Shown here one piece after another: positions 1 to 10,946 of a DNA stretch of 64,000 nucleotides. Source of the stretch: Pseudeuparius sepicola (Eukaryota; Arthropoda; Insecta; Coleoptera; Anthribidae). The translations under genes were made by a program, and so were the position numbers. The stretch lies in contig OY987306.1 of NCBI GenBank assembly GCA_963920635.1, positions 12,356,001 to 12,420,000 on the forward strand, in the 5' to 3' direction. How positions within the stretch are numbered: the first letter of the stretch is position 1; each line of letters opens with the position of its first letter. The notes beneath the pieces were generated by a model. The model did no database searches. It saw only the letters and a list, made by a program, of their open reading frames with translations, and had not been told where the DNA came from.

Positions 1-140
1 CTATTGCTTCTCTTCACATATAATATTTTACTCAATGATACGAGTAATAAATCTTGACCAAGACTCTTGTTGACACTCCAATCGGTTTTCCACCCCCAAA
101 CCCCCAACTTACTAAAACCCTTGACTGACAATTTAATACA

Positions 141-285
141 GAGGCGCAATCCTGTCAAATGGTCGACGAGATGTGTACGAGGGTTACTCAAAATTGTTTG
201 GTAACAATGAAAATTGAATTGTTGAGAAATGTTTTTGGATTACCCTCGTACACATCTCGTCAACCTTTTGACAAAATTGTGCCTC
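141..285. repeat. Foldback (palindromic) MITE-like element
   Basis: The two ends are about 46-nt inverted arms (left starts GAGGCGCAATCC, right ends GTGCCTC) and share the block GACGAGATGTGTACGAGGGT in opposite orientation, separated by about 50 nt. It has no coding capacity. A clear target-site duplication was not found, so the exact ends are approximate. Confidence 0.7.
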
Positions 286-505
286 TTCCCAATGAACTTT
301 TCACCCAACGCTAAAACCTAATCATAACTATAATTATTTTTACCACAAAAAAAAAACATTTTTTCAAATGCCTAATGTTTACGTGCACCATGAAAGAAAA
401 CCCCAACAATAATTACTTATATATGAAATACCTAATATTTACAATACCGAACCCTCGGTATAACACTTCCAATAAAATATATATCTTAATGTGTGTATAA
501 CTTAC

Positions 506-906
506 CTTTTTAGAGAAGTTCCTATTATTTCCTTTCTTTCCCTACTCCTAATGCGTTCCTCCCTGCGAGATTCTCTCGTTTCTTGAAGTTTTTGGGGTTT
601 ACGTTGTAAAGGTAAGTTTGTTGATGGTATGGCCTCCTTTTTTAGAGGTCGGTATTTCCTTGGAGTGTATCCAAGCAATTCATGTTTAAGGTTTCGCTCA
701 TAATCCTTCTCAGTAAAATGTTTCGAGCAAATCCGAGCACTTTTAACATTAAATTTGTCATTGCGTTTGCACAAATGTTTCCACATACCCTGCAATCTTT
801 TATCTTTCGGAAAGCTGAAAAACTTTATATCAGGCGAAAAACCTTTTGCCTGATTGTCGGCACCACAGCCGTAGACAGCACACCTCATTTTGTATAATTG
901 ATTCAA
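506..906 (-). CDS. THAP-domain protein, first coding exon
   Basis: The minus-strand reading frame begins MNQLYKMRCAVYGCG and contains a complete C2CH THAP zinc finger: the Cys pair in MRCAVYGCG, the FFSFPKD segment, the W of GMWKHLC, the C..H pair in RICSKHF and the closing YTPRKYRPLK. THAP domains are sequence-specific DNA-binding modules found in host regulators and in P, Kolobok and Harbinger-like transposases. After the domain comes a basic, Arg/Glu-rich tail. The frame then meets AAAAG|GTAAGTTAT, a good splice donor, so it is read here as a first exon ending at 506; the next exon would lie left of the window. The start could be the first Met or the Met seven residues later, just before the zinc-binding Cys, which is the usual THAP layout. 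It is undamaged, so it may be a host gene or a young transposon gene; this cannot be decided here. Confidence 0.75.
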
Positions 907-1064
907 TAAGACAAATGCTTACTGTTGTAAACAACGTTTTCTGCCCGGTCACAGTATAATAAATAATGGCGTACTACTCACAAGGTGACGTCAGCTGCTG
1001 AAATTAGACACGCCCACTCCTGCGCGATGTCATATCTCCCCCTTTATTGTATCATGATTTGTAG

Positions 1065-1640
1065 TTATATAATCAATTTTAGTCTTAGATAATGCCTCGT
1101 ATTATTATTTACTTGAACTCTCGTTGGCTCCATTGAGGTTACCCTGAGGTCAAAAGTCAAGAAGAGATCTTCTAATAAGACCTTTTCCAAGCTGGTATTT
1201 AAAAAATTTATATTTAAATCTCCGCAGAGGTAAATACAGTCATTCTTTTTCCCGCAATCTAACAACTCCTGACATCCGTTTAGGAACATGAGCAAATCAC
1301 CAGCTGGCGGTCGACATATGCTCAGAAAACATATCTTAGACCCGCTCACCATCACTGACACCGCACATACCTCCAGATGTCGCTCCACACTGTACTCCGA
1401 GCAAGATATCCTGTTTGGTCGCAGGCTCACCATTAATTCTTCCCTAATAAAAATTGCCGATCCCCCATGCATAGATTCCTTACGGCAAAAACTCGTCACC
1501 AGTGCGTATCCCGGGATGCCCATCAGTTCCAGAACAACATCCGAGCACCAGTGCTCCGTTACACAACTCATATCCAAGCATTCACGAACAGCGAACACCT
1601 CCAATCTTGATTTAGTCTTGTTCTAGTGTATTCTCGTTCT
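1065..1640 (-). pseudogene. LINE (non-LTR retrotransposon) AP-endonuclease fragment
   Basis: The minus-strand frame carries hallmarks of the endonuclease/exonuclease/phosphatase domain that nicks target DNA in non-LTR retrotransposons: CVTEHW, GGSAIFIR, CGDLNINFL and EPTRV, in the right order and spacing. About 180 residues survive; the upstream part of ORF2 and the whole reverse transcriptase are missing, and the frame ends in a stop in AT-rich DNA. It is therefore a truncated fossil. The clade (jockey or CR1-like) cannot be settled from this piece. Confidence 0.75.
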
Positions 1641-1804
1641 TGCTAAAAATGCTCGAAATATAATAATTTTTTTCAAAAACAGGGCATAAGACTCATAAGA
1701 ATTTTATATTTTGAAAGATAAACTAGAAAATTTATCATGTTTTGCTATGATAAACCTGTTCAAGCATGACAGCAATTGCATAATTTATTTTAAAAAAGTA
1801 TAAA

Positions 1805-1961
1805 GCCTGGTTCATGCAGCTTCTTTATCTTTTAATTTTACTTTATCTTTAAGAAATAACCAATGGCATTTGTCCCTTGATTTGAACTGACCAATGACAT
1901 TATTTAATATTTCTTAAAGATAAAGAAAAATTAAAAGATAAAGAAGCTGTATGAACCAGGC
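1805..1961. repeat. Palindromic MITE
   Basis: Near-perfect inverted arms of about 54 nt begin GCCTGGTTCATGCAGCTTC and end GAAGCTGTATGAACCAGGC, around a spacer of about 50 nt. A TA-rich target (TATAA on both sides) is possible but unproven. No coding content. Confidence 0.8.
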
Positions 1962-1969
1962 CTATAACT

Positions 1970-2630
1970 TTTGCACATTTTTTGTGCCAGAGTGTTTTAT
2001 TTTTTTATTTATCCGAGGAGGTAACCACTGACAGCAATAAATAGGTATATTTGTACAAAATCAGAAGAATTAATTGGCCCGAAGTAGCTGACATTTACTA
2101 CGTTTCCATGAGGATTCAGATTTTTGGGCTTGTAACTGGATTGAACGCCATGTAAACACTAACAATTTGAATTAGGTAATTGGCTAGAAAAAATGAATAT
2201 AAATGACCAAAAGGCTATGTTTGGAGAGATAAAGAAATGAGGAACACATTTTTCTCAAACTGTTTAATTTCCTGTCTTCTTCTGCTTTATTTTGACAACT
2301 GGGCATACCTATTTCCGAGCCTATTTCTGACAGTTGAAACTTGTCAATTGTCAAATTTTGAAATCTATTGAATTCTATTTCAATACCCTCGTGGAAACCT
2401 TTGCAATATTACTGTTGTGAAGACATCCACGGTTTTTTATCCACGGTTTATTAGAATACTGGCCACGGTGAAACATTTGGCAACAGTGTACAAATCAACG
2501 CCATCCACATCCACGGTTTTCTATTATATAATCTCAACTAGGTACATACATACAAACCGTGGATGGCCCACGAAATATTCTTGTTTTGCAATAGTCCATC
2601 GTCAAATTGAGAAGTCAACGGTGAATTATA
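1970..2630. other. AT-rich intergenic sequence with an inverted CCACGGTT motif
   Basis: No convincing gene. Between about 2425 and 2570 the motif CCACGGTTT occurs three times in one orientation (2428, 2441, 2511) and once reversed as AAACCGTGG (2556), giving imperfect palindromes; this is probably another small non-autonomous element. Confidence 0.4.
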
Positions 2631-2635
2631 TATTT

Positions 2636-3090
2636 AAAAAATCTCGACTCTGGAAAGATGTCCAAGAAAAAAAATTTGGTGGGGATGGTTCCAAGGCACC
2701 TTCGCAACATCCCCATAGTCGCGAAATGATTGTCACCGCCCTAGGACTTTGAAGAAAAAAAAAACGGAAATGGCGATATCATTTTTTTTAAATCACATCT
2801 CGACTCAAGAAAGATGTTCAAGGAAAAAATTGGTGGAGATGGTTACAAGGCACCCTCGCAACACCCCCGTGGTCGCGAAATGATTGTCACCGGCCTAGGA
2901 CTTGGCAAAAAAAATAATGCAAATGGCGATATCAATTTTTTTTTAAAAATCGCGTCTCGACTCGGGAAAGGTGTCCAAGGAAAGAAGTGGGTGGGGATGG
3001 TTCCAAGGTACCTACCCCCGCAACACCCCCATAGCCGCAAAATGATTGTCATCGCCCTAGGACTTGGCAAAAAGAGAGAATAACGAAAAA
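2636..3090. repeat. Tandem repeat, three copies, period about 156 bp
   Basis: The phrase TCTCGACTC recurs at 2642, 2798 and 2955 (spacings 156 and 157). Each unit continues with a GGAAAG-like stretch, GGTGGGGATGGTTCCAAGG (or a variant), CGCAACA(C/T)CCCC, CGCGAAATGATTGTCA and CCTAGGACTT. Copies differ by about 10-15 percent with small indels in the A and T runs. The frames open across it are a by-product of repetition, not a gene. Confidence 0.85.
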
Positions 3091-3550
3091 TGGCATTGAT
3101 GGAAAATGTTCAGAAAAATTAGTACTTTCAAATGCTGTAACAAAAGCAGTATGTTTGTGGGAACAAATAATTTTTGGCATCATAACGTCTAGAGTCGTAT
3201 ATGCAAATGGGCCAATTTATTCCTTTATACACCCTATATCATTTCCCATGTGTAGTATCCCCATATCTTCGATCGTTTTCTAGAAACAGAGGTCTAAAAG
3301 TAACCACTCTGTACATATACTTCTTGAAATTTGAGCTTATAATAGTGGTTGTAGTTTGCTATGATTGCAACCCAAGAATAGAGTTGCCCACTCATTGAAC
3401 ACACATTTTGATTACCTACCTTACAAAAAAAAAGTTTTTCAAATTCAACCTCTAAAGATTGTACAAAGATGGTAAGACCTTAACGCAGACACACTGTATG
3501 TAAGCAAGCTATTACTAAAACCTAATCTTCATCATAAGAGTTAACAGTAG
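3091..3550. other. Intergenic sequence with a dispersed repeat
   Basis: No gene is supported. The stretch at 3190-3245 (TCGTATATGCAAATGGGCC, then ATTCCTTTATACACCCTATAT) is matched in reverse orientation at 20790-20850, so it belongs to a dispersed repeat family. Confidence 0.5.
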
Positions 3551-3663
3551 TGGAATGTTTCACAACATTCATTTTAAACCCATAAGCATTTTATCAGTAC
3601 ACCTCAACATAATTTCCTATTGTCTGTCTAAGAATTTATTAAACATTTCTTCTTCCCTTTCAG

Positions 3664-3981
3664 TATCTTCTCATCTCATTTTCGAAAATCATTTATATTT
3701 GAGGCGTTTAGTGCAAGAGTGGCCCAACTCGAAAAAAACGCTTACTGTGTTAATAGTACAGGCGGCATGGATTTTTATTAATCTATCATGTGCAATAACG
3801 GCCTATATCGATTTCTCTAAGATGCCTCTAGATGGCGCATATAATGTTACTTTAGCATATTGCAATCTGATCATATCAGTTAGGGCAAAAATGGCCCAAC
3901 ATTCGCGAATCAATGATTTAGTTCGTATGTTTTGCACAATAGCGGATCATCTTTTAATCAGGAGCTTTTTAAAAAGAATTT
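3664..3981 (+). CDS. Unidentified membrane-protein-like exon fragment
   Basis: An open frame follows a plausible acceptor (CCCTTTCAG ending at 3663). It encodes two hydrophobic stretches, around LTVLIVQAAWIFINLSC and around VTLAYCNLIISV, separated by a polar loop, then a basic tail and a stop. The arrangement resembles the N-terminal part of insect multi-pass membrane proteins such as chemoreceptors, but I see no family-defining motif, and a short hydrophobic frame in AT-rich DNA can arise by chance. There is no clear downstream donor. Treat it as a candidate fragment only. Confidence 0.25.
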
Positions 3982-4271
3982 AAGCGTTTCTGGTGGTCGA
4001 CTTACACGTGCTTTACTTGAAAAAGGACAAGGCGGCCACCCTTTCTAGGGATAAGAGGGGGAAAAAACTCAACCCAGTAAAACAATCGAAAAAAAATTGA
4101 ATCTGTCACTATTTTTTTTATTTAGAGTTTCCCAAGGTATCAGTCCCATTATTCAAAAAAGAAAAATCCTAACCTTTGCTACTTACCCCCACCCTAAATT
4201 TGTCGATAATGCAAAAAAAATTAAACGGACGATCCTGGGTCACTATCTGTTTTCTATACGAAGGCCTAGAA

Positions 4272-4550
4272 GGGACACTCGCTTTTTTTCTAGTTCGGCT
4301 CCTAAAATTTTGACTTATAAGTCGAAACTTTAAAACTTCCGACTTATAGGTCGAAATATTGACCCAAAATTTTAACTTATAACTCGAAGCTTTAAAGTTT
4401 TGACTTATAAGTCGAAGCTTTAAGGTTTTGAGTTACGAGTCGAAATATTAGTTCAATATTTCGACTTATTACTCGAAGCTTCGAGTTACAAGTCGAAATT
4501 TTAAAGTTTCAACTTTAGGAGCGGATCTAGAAAGAAAAGGCGAGTGTCCC
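4272..4550. repeat. Foldback element filled with a palindromic minisatellite
   Basis: Inverted ends read GGGACACTCGC...CTAG.TCGGCTCCTAAA on the left and TTTAGGAGCGGATCTAG...GCGAGTGTCCC on the right. Between them lies an array of about seven imperfect units built on GACTTATAAGTCGAA followed by a TTTAAAG-type spacer (about 26-30 nt period), each unit being itself a palindrome. No coding content. Confidence 0.75.
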
Positions 4551-5820
4551 AGGCATTCGTAGTTTTCAGGGATGTTTCCAGGAAAAAATTATTAACTTTC
4601 GCGCACCTGTGTCTAACAATTGCAGGAGGTGGGACAAATTTGAACAAAAAATAAAAGTTGAACTCGCTGGACTATAGCCTTGGCGACTTTAAAATTAAGA
4701 GCACTTAGAAAGGGAATGCATTTGAGAAACTCAGATAGTGCACGTACTGAAACGGTGGAAGAAGACAGTCGAAGGCGAGTCTGTCAACTGGTTGAAGGAA
4801 GAGGCAGTGGTTGATATATACATATTTTCAAATACGTAATTGAATAACCAATGGGTTTATTTTAAACATACATCGACATTTCCAAACGAAATACAAACAC
4901 TTTTGTATTTCGTTTGTTGTATCCAACAAGCAGGAAAATTGAAGTAGCAACCTACAGCAACTTAACAGGATTTTTTATTAATGTATGTCCCAACATATTT
5001 ACATTATTTTTATAAAAACCTAACTGTGAAAAATTCAGTTCATGAGGTAGAAAATAACGATGACGATGTAGGTACTTCACTTTGTCGATGATTCTTAACA
5101 AAGAGTTTACTAAAAAATGTAAACAACGAGACACAAGTGTTTATGTACTTGTTTATTGTTGCCGTGTCTCTTGCTTCCCATGTTTGAGAAAGTATTTTAC
5201 TTTTAGGGTTAGATTTATGTTTTTTTATAAACTTACTGTGAAAATAAATGTAGTGCACAAATACACTTTATTTTTAGTTACCCAAAAATGTTAGTGCAAA
5301 AGCGGCCCTCCATTTTTTTCCCAAAAATTTATAAACTTTTTCATTTTAATTGAAGTTATATCAAATTGAATATATTAAAATAATTAAATAATCACAAATC
5401 TAATTGAATTATATAAACTGCAACATAAAAATACGGGGCGGTCCAAATCATGAAATATTAAACGGCGTTTTTCTCAAAACTACGTTTTATGACTTGGGCC
5501 ACTTTTGCACTAAACACCTCATTTATTTCATCCAAAACTTGATCCTTTTTCATGTCTTTCTTTTTCTTTATTCTTCAGGACGGGGTTGGTTAAGTAGAAC
5601 GAGACGCTCCCGAGTTTTGTGATTGCATTGTAACATCTTCGTTTATGAGATTCTCTACAACTGCATTATCTCTAATTCTCCTATAATTTAGAAATAATAA
5701 CTTTGTTGAAATAAAAATTATTACAGTCTGTCCCCGATTTTCCCAGGACTTTCAATATCAATAGGGAAGATACTGCATGAAATAAAGTTCATATAAAAAA
5801 GTGCAAGAGAACGTGGACCG
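4551..5820. other. AT-rich intergenic sequence, no gene recognised
   Basis: I see no supported gene. Short open frames at 4950-5300 and 5400-5620 lack domain signals, introns or codon bias and are regarded as chance. Confidence 0.5.
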
Positions 5821-5823
5821 GAT

Positions 5824-6162
5824 GATATTTTCAGATTGGATTATACTTTGGCTATAGAAGCCACTGCAAGTGTAGAGTCGGTATGTAGCTGTGGGGACCC
5901 CTGAGACTGGCGCAATAGGAAAAGTGAAAATCGGTATTTCCAAGGTGTAAATAGTCGATGCAATAGAGAACTTAAAACAAATATATAGAATAATATTCAC
6001 CAGGTTTGGCTATTTGACTATCTGTTTCAAGTTCTCTATTCTATCGACTATTTACAAATGAATTTTGAGCTTTTTCAAAATACTTTGAAGATACTAATTA
6101 ATGCTGACGTGCTGACTCTAGTTTATTGCTATGGCCAACGTATAATCGAATCTGAAAATATC
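5824..6162. repeat. Palindromic non-autonomous element
   Basis: The arms start GATATTTTCAGATTGGATTATA and end TATAATCGAATCTGAAAATATC (about 35 nt). A second, inner inverted pair involves AAATAGTCGATGCAATAGAGAA and its reverse complement near 6030-6055, so the whole unit could fold into a long hairpin. Confidence 0.7.
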
Positions 6163-7834
6163 AGCCTTTCCAAAACTACTCTTGTCACAAGCTCGTAGAC
6201 AGGCAGTTCCCCACTTTGTTCCACATATTATATTTCGTCAACTTCTGTTAAAGCTGCTGTACAATTTTCCAATCCCTCCATTTGTGATGTTGGTCGATGA
6301 CCCAAAATATCTCATCGTAAAACTCACAAAGGAGCCTATTGTGACCACTTCCTTCATTGTGTCTTTTTGCCTTATAGTAATCTGCTAAAATACACCAAAT
6401 TTTACTGTTTTTTACAAAAAAACAATAACTTAGGTACAGTAAGATTCAAGAGTGACTTAACAGCTATATAGCAAAAGTAGAACATTATACTGCCACGGCG
6501 TTGCGTGTGCTGACCCTTGTGCTTGCCGGGAATCCTCGTATTTTGATTATTGAATGTCCCTTGTACACTAACTGTGTTTGATGTTATCTTTACTTTTGTT
6601 TTTGTTTGGTAGAAATGAATTTAAGTAATATACCAAAGCATAACTAACATTTCAAATTCTTCCACTTCACTTTAAGTGAAATCCAGCGACAGACATTTGG
6701 GGTACTAATATCTTAAAAATTTCGTTTATTCTAACTCGTTTTCTGTCCATTAAATGAACTATTTGCCTTTCTTTTATTACATGCAGAAATAATAACACTT
6801 TTTCATTTTGCCAAATATTCCTGTTTTTAGGGGTACACACATGACTTCCCTATTCTGACATTTTTTAAAATGTTTTTTATTGCTGTGTTTGGTAATAGTA
6901 ATTACAAGGATCAAATAATAATCTAATAATCACATCACAACACAAAACCAGAGAAAACTCTGATTTAAAAATAATTAATAATAACAAAAAAATTCAAGTC
7001 AAACCTATTTTTATGTCGTCAAGAATTTATGTGTTCGATCCAATCGAGTGGACTCCATGCGCTTGAAGGGGTTTACTCCGTCTATTTGAATCCGATCCAG
7101 TGAATTCAAACCTCTCTCTATCGGATCGAAAGCATCGAGATAAACATAGTCGGTGATGGTCATTTCTGGTCAAACCACTACACCCTGTATATTAAGTTTG
7201 ATATCATATTCGAATTCCTCGGAAAATTCTACACAAGTTTAGTTTTTGAACTATCAATTTATCTTTAAAATTACCGAGAAAATCGTGTTTATCACGTTAA
7301 CTGGGACACCCTGTACAACACTGTAAGTGGTGCCTTCTAACCTTAAACAAAAAAACTAAGTAACATTTTGGCAATTGCCATGTTATTGTACCAAATATAA
7401 TAAAAAAACAAAAAAAAAATTTTTCGACGCCTTGTACGCCGTTGCGGATCTATGTCCTATGTTCATATTTATGAACTTTTCATCTTAAAATTAGTCAAAA
7501 TTTAAAGTTGGTACAAGTACTTAATAAACACCCTGTATAAAGTCAGCTGATTATCATCCATTCAAAATTTGAAATACCTATCAATTTTTTGACAGCTGAA
7601 AAACGCAAGAACCAGATATCTTAGTAGAACGTTTACAAGAACCTTACGTTACACCATGACAGGAATTTTTATTACACGACACTGATATAACACACCAAAC
7701 CGTTTGAATTAGTAAAAACTCCAAGAGTGTGGCACTTTTCAACCAAACTTGTATCATTCTTATCCACTAACATATAGTTTTGACAGAGCGTTTAAAGAGC
7801 GTTGAGTAAACCTGTGCTATTTCACTATAATATA
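6163..7834. other. AT-rich intergenic sequence with solo CACCCTGTA termini
   Basis: No gene supported. CACCCTGTA, the inverted form of the TACAGGGTG terminus seen on many elements in this window, occurs near 7181, 7307 and 7547, marking ends of decayed ITm-type elements whose partner ends I could not pair. Confidence 0.45.
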
Positions 7835-9362
7835 CGAGCTCTGTCTCAGTGAAGTTGGCCCAACCATTCAAAATATCAAATTTATGAATTTATAGCATGT
7901 CGAAGCAGAAGTTTTTGAAAATGTGTTATTTTTTGTTTCTTTACAAATTTTAGAGAATGTTTAAAAACATTTTTAGATATATTTAGCGTTCAGTTGGTTG
8001 TTTTGTATAATAATATGATTGTAACAAAAAACAGCTTAAGTTAGATAGTCGGTTTCTAGAAGTTTAGTAGGCGGCTCTGAAATAAATCACAATATTGACA
8101 TTTCATTAAGGTTAAACAAGGCGTTAGTGACATTTCACAACATATTTGTGCATTCATTGTTGTTGACAAATAAAAATGTCTCATGTCTCGTGGTAAAGCT
8201 GTTTCTGAAGAAATAAGGAATGTTATAATTCACTTGCATTCAAAAGGCAAATCTGCTGCGCAAATCGCAGACATTGTTAATTTATCATGATATACAGTGT
8301 GAAATATTATTAAACTTTACAAAACTACTGGATCCGTTGCTCAGAAGCAGAGAAATGGAAGTCAGCCACATTATTCTGATAAAAATTTAAGGGCTCTGAG
8401 AAGCATTATCGTGCAAAATCGTCACGCTAATTATGGAGAATTGAGAGTTTTATGGAATCAGGTTACAGATAAATGTTTTTCAAGGGCAACTTGTCACAGC
8501 GCTGCCCGAAAACTAGGGTTTAAAACTTACAAGGTAAGCCCAAACTGTTTTCGATTTTTTTCATGTTTTCAATTTTACGATGGGTGGGCAAAGGAAAAGC
8601 CTTTACTAACAAAGAGGCAGAAGAAAAATAGACTTTTGTGGGCAAAAGAGCCCAGCGCTTGGTTTCAGCATCAATGGAACTCAATTATATGGAGTGATGA
8701 AGCTAGATTTGAAGTTTGTGTTGGTCATAGTCGAAGCCGAGTCATTAGAACTAAAGAAAAAGAGTATCACACGGACTGCCTTAAGAAGAAAGTTAAGTTT
8801 CCGTCTTCTGTGATGATTTGGGGATCCATGTCAGCTAGAGGTGTCGGAAAATTACACTTTGTAGATGGCATCATGAATGCTGAAAAATACATTAACTTCC
8901 TTCAAAATGAAACCAAAAATAGAAGGACTGTGTTTGCAAAATATTGAATGTATCTTCCAACAAGATGACGCGTCTTTTCATATGGCTAAAAAAAAGTGAA
9001 AGATTGGATGTTAGAAAACAATATTTCGCTTTTAAAATGGACAGCTTGCAGTCCAGATCTTTCGCCGATTGAAACATTATGGCATATAATGAAAAAGTTG
9101 CGATCAAAACCCGCGAGAACCGTTCCAGAGTTACGTGCTCGTCTTCAAGAAATTTGAAATAGTTAACACTATGTTGAGACGTATCGAGGCAATAATAAGT
9201 CGAAAAGGCGATGTAAGGCAGTGGTAATTTTCTATTTAATTTTTGTCTGTTTTCTGTTTATTGACAATATTAGTATTTTCTTTAAAAACATTTCTTTGTC
9301 AGTTAAAATATAGTTTAATTATATGCCAAAAGTGAATAAACGTTTTCTATATAATGGGCTCG
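7835..9362 (+). mobile_element. Tc1-like transposon (IS630-Tc1-mariner), decayed
   Basis: The ends read TATA|CGAGCTCTGTCTCAGTG and ATAATGGGCTCG|TATA, giving TA-flanked termini about 1.53 kb apart, the usual size of a Tc1 element. It contains a broken DD34E-type transposase. A 112-bp relative in reverse orientation lies at 12407-12518. Confidence 0.8.
8183..9227 (+). pseudogene. Tc1-like DDE transposase, interrupted
   Basis: Reading begins MSRGKAVSEEIRNVI (first helix-turn-helix, ending in an in-frame TGA at 8287), continues through a second DNA-binding region to the catalytic core: IIWSDEARF (first Asp), FQQDDASFH (second Asp) and SPDLSPIETLW (Glu, about 34 residues on), as in DD34E Tc1 transposases. 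The core is split: one frame runs 8411-8947 and the second Asp and Glu lie in another frame after it. An extra insert-like stretch follows FKTYK (8535-8570), and a stop occurs near 9156. The tail RRIEAIISRKGDVRQW ends at 9227. About 348 codons in total, the normal family length. It cannot make an active enzyme as it stands. Confidence 0.8.
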
Positions 9363-9688
9363 TATACCATATTTTTTTTATTTTTGCAATGGATAGATAT
9401 CGCCTTTAAACGTCCGGAAACGCTAAAGAAAATTTTTTTTTCACGCTAGTTTCGTTGCAAAATTGAGTTGAATACGGTAATGAATGGCTGTGACTTAGTT
9501 AGCATTAATTTAAGAACCGGCAACGTCGCCTTATCCCCTCTTCGTCTTCCGTCAAATAAAATGACCTGGGTAGAGATGGGTAATTCGTTCATTTTACTAC
9601 GACCAAATCGATCAGTAACCAATTTCAAAAAAGATCAAATCATTTCAATCAATCGTTCATTTCAATCACTTCAGTCATAGTAGGTACC

Positions 9689-10512
9689 TAAAGTCTCTCC
9701 AAGTTACAGCGGCAGTAGATATAAACAAAGTCACATGACCGCATTGGGATCGATTACCAGGGTCTGACTAATATGAGATTCCCAGTGGCCTGTAATTCTG
9801 AACTAACCAGACCAGAACCAGACACCAGACATAGGGATGGGATAGTCCCTGGTTACTGGAGGCTGAAACGGTGCCAGACAGGCCCAGGGTACTGGGCAAT
9901 AAAATTCTTTAACATACTTCGTTATCAGATAAGAAACCTAAATGAAAGTCTTTTTGAAAAAACCATAAAAGCTGTGCTGATCAATAATCCGTGTTACAGC
10001 ATGGAAGAATATTTTAACACTAGTTTCAATTAGACGTCCCCCAATGCTGCAATGCTGTGATGCTTTTGAATTTTAATTTTTAACTTGTCAGCTCTTTGTA
10101 ACTTGAGAATGATAATTTTAAAATCTGTTTGACACAATTTTATTGTTTTGATATTTTAATTGCTATACTATGCTACTGATTCTTTGACGTATGTAATGCA
10201 TTGTGTGCAAGTAACATGAATAAATGGTATTGGTATTGGAACTAATTCTTTTAGAAGTTCCAAAACTTGTGTTTTTACCTTTCGTGGATCTTTATAAATT
10301 TCCTTAAATTAAGTAGCAAAATAAATTTACAGAATATACTGCTCGAGATCCAATCTAAAATATGTAGGAAACTCGACTGAGGGAAGAGCCGGCCCTGCAT
10401 TCTGCTCGCCGCGTAAACACTTGACATTTTATGACGGCCAGACCAATAAGAGAATAGGTCACCTGGTGGCCAATGTTTTGATCCACTGCCTCTGTAACTT
10501 GGATAGACTTTA
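9689..10512. mobile_element. Short-TIR MITE, copy split by a LINE insertion
   Basis: Ends are CTAAAGTCTCTCCAAGTTACAG and its inverted counterpart ACTTGGATAGACTTTAG. Apart from the inserted 432-bp LINE tail, the sequence matches, in reverse orientation, the uninterrupted copy at 52532-52916. A third partial copy lies at about 57425-57570. Confidence 0.8.
9807..10238 (+). mobile_element. 5'-truncated LINE copy (3' end of ORF2 plus UTR)
   Basis: Flanked by GAACTAA on both sides (9800-9806 and 10239-10245); the uninterrupted MITE copy at 52.8 kb has this heptamer only once, so it is the target duplication. The insert ends in a coding tail (about 9890-10033) reading IRNLNESLFEKTIKAVL..NPCYSMEEYFN, typical of the C-terminal end of CR1/jockey-type ORF2, then a 3' UTR and a short repeated tail, GGTATTGGTATTGG. 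No poly(A) tail is present, as in several LINE clades that end in a short tandem repeat. Confidence 0.8.
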
Positions 10513-10946
10513 GTCAGGAGCATGCCTGTAAACTCGTACGGTATTGGCTTAATTCAATATTGAGGTTTTAAATCAGCCGTTTCTGTTTTACAATTCACGA
10601 GATGAAACGTTCGTTCGGTCTTAGTTCGTTCAATCGTCGATCATTTGATGTGTGGACTGTGGAGTGTCGGTAATAACCGACTGCTTCATAATTCTATCGT
10701 TTTGATATGTTGAGATTCGGTCAATCAATACTTTCAAGTGATCGAATCATTCACGATTGACACATCTCTAGACCTGGGCCTCAGACCTGGCGTGTTGACC
10801 TTTATAAATATAACCGCTATCAAACTATCATTAGTTGAAAACGTTTCTACCTGCGAAGATTATCAGCCCTTTGCCCAATGCGTTAGCAGAAAATAAGCAA
10901 GTGATCTTAGTAGTTATTTACTAGTTTGCGCTTCGTTATAATAATC

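Larger units (their letters stand above)
9571..10770. mobile_element. hAT-type non-autonomous element with nested insertions
   Basis: Perfect 8-bp direct repeats GACCTGGG flank the unit (9563-9570 and 10771-10778), the target-duplication length of hAT transposons. The termini are inverted: TAGAGATGGGTAATTCG left and GATTGACACATCTCTA right. Subterminal TCAATC/GATTGA and TTCGTTC motifs repeat near both ends. No hAT transposase remains; the middle is occupied by another element (9689-10512) and a LINE copy within that. Confidence 0.85.

Noticed and set aside
2417..3083. Open frames on both strands across 2.4-3.1 kb
   Set aside because: They run through a 156-bp tandem repeat and change frame with it; the repeat explains the openness.
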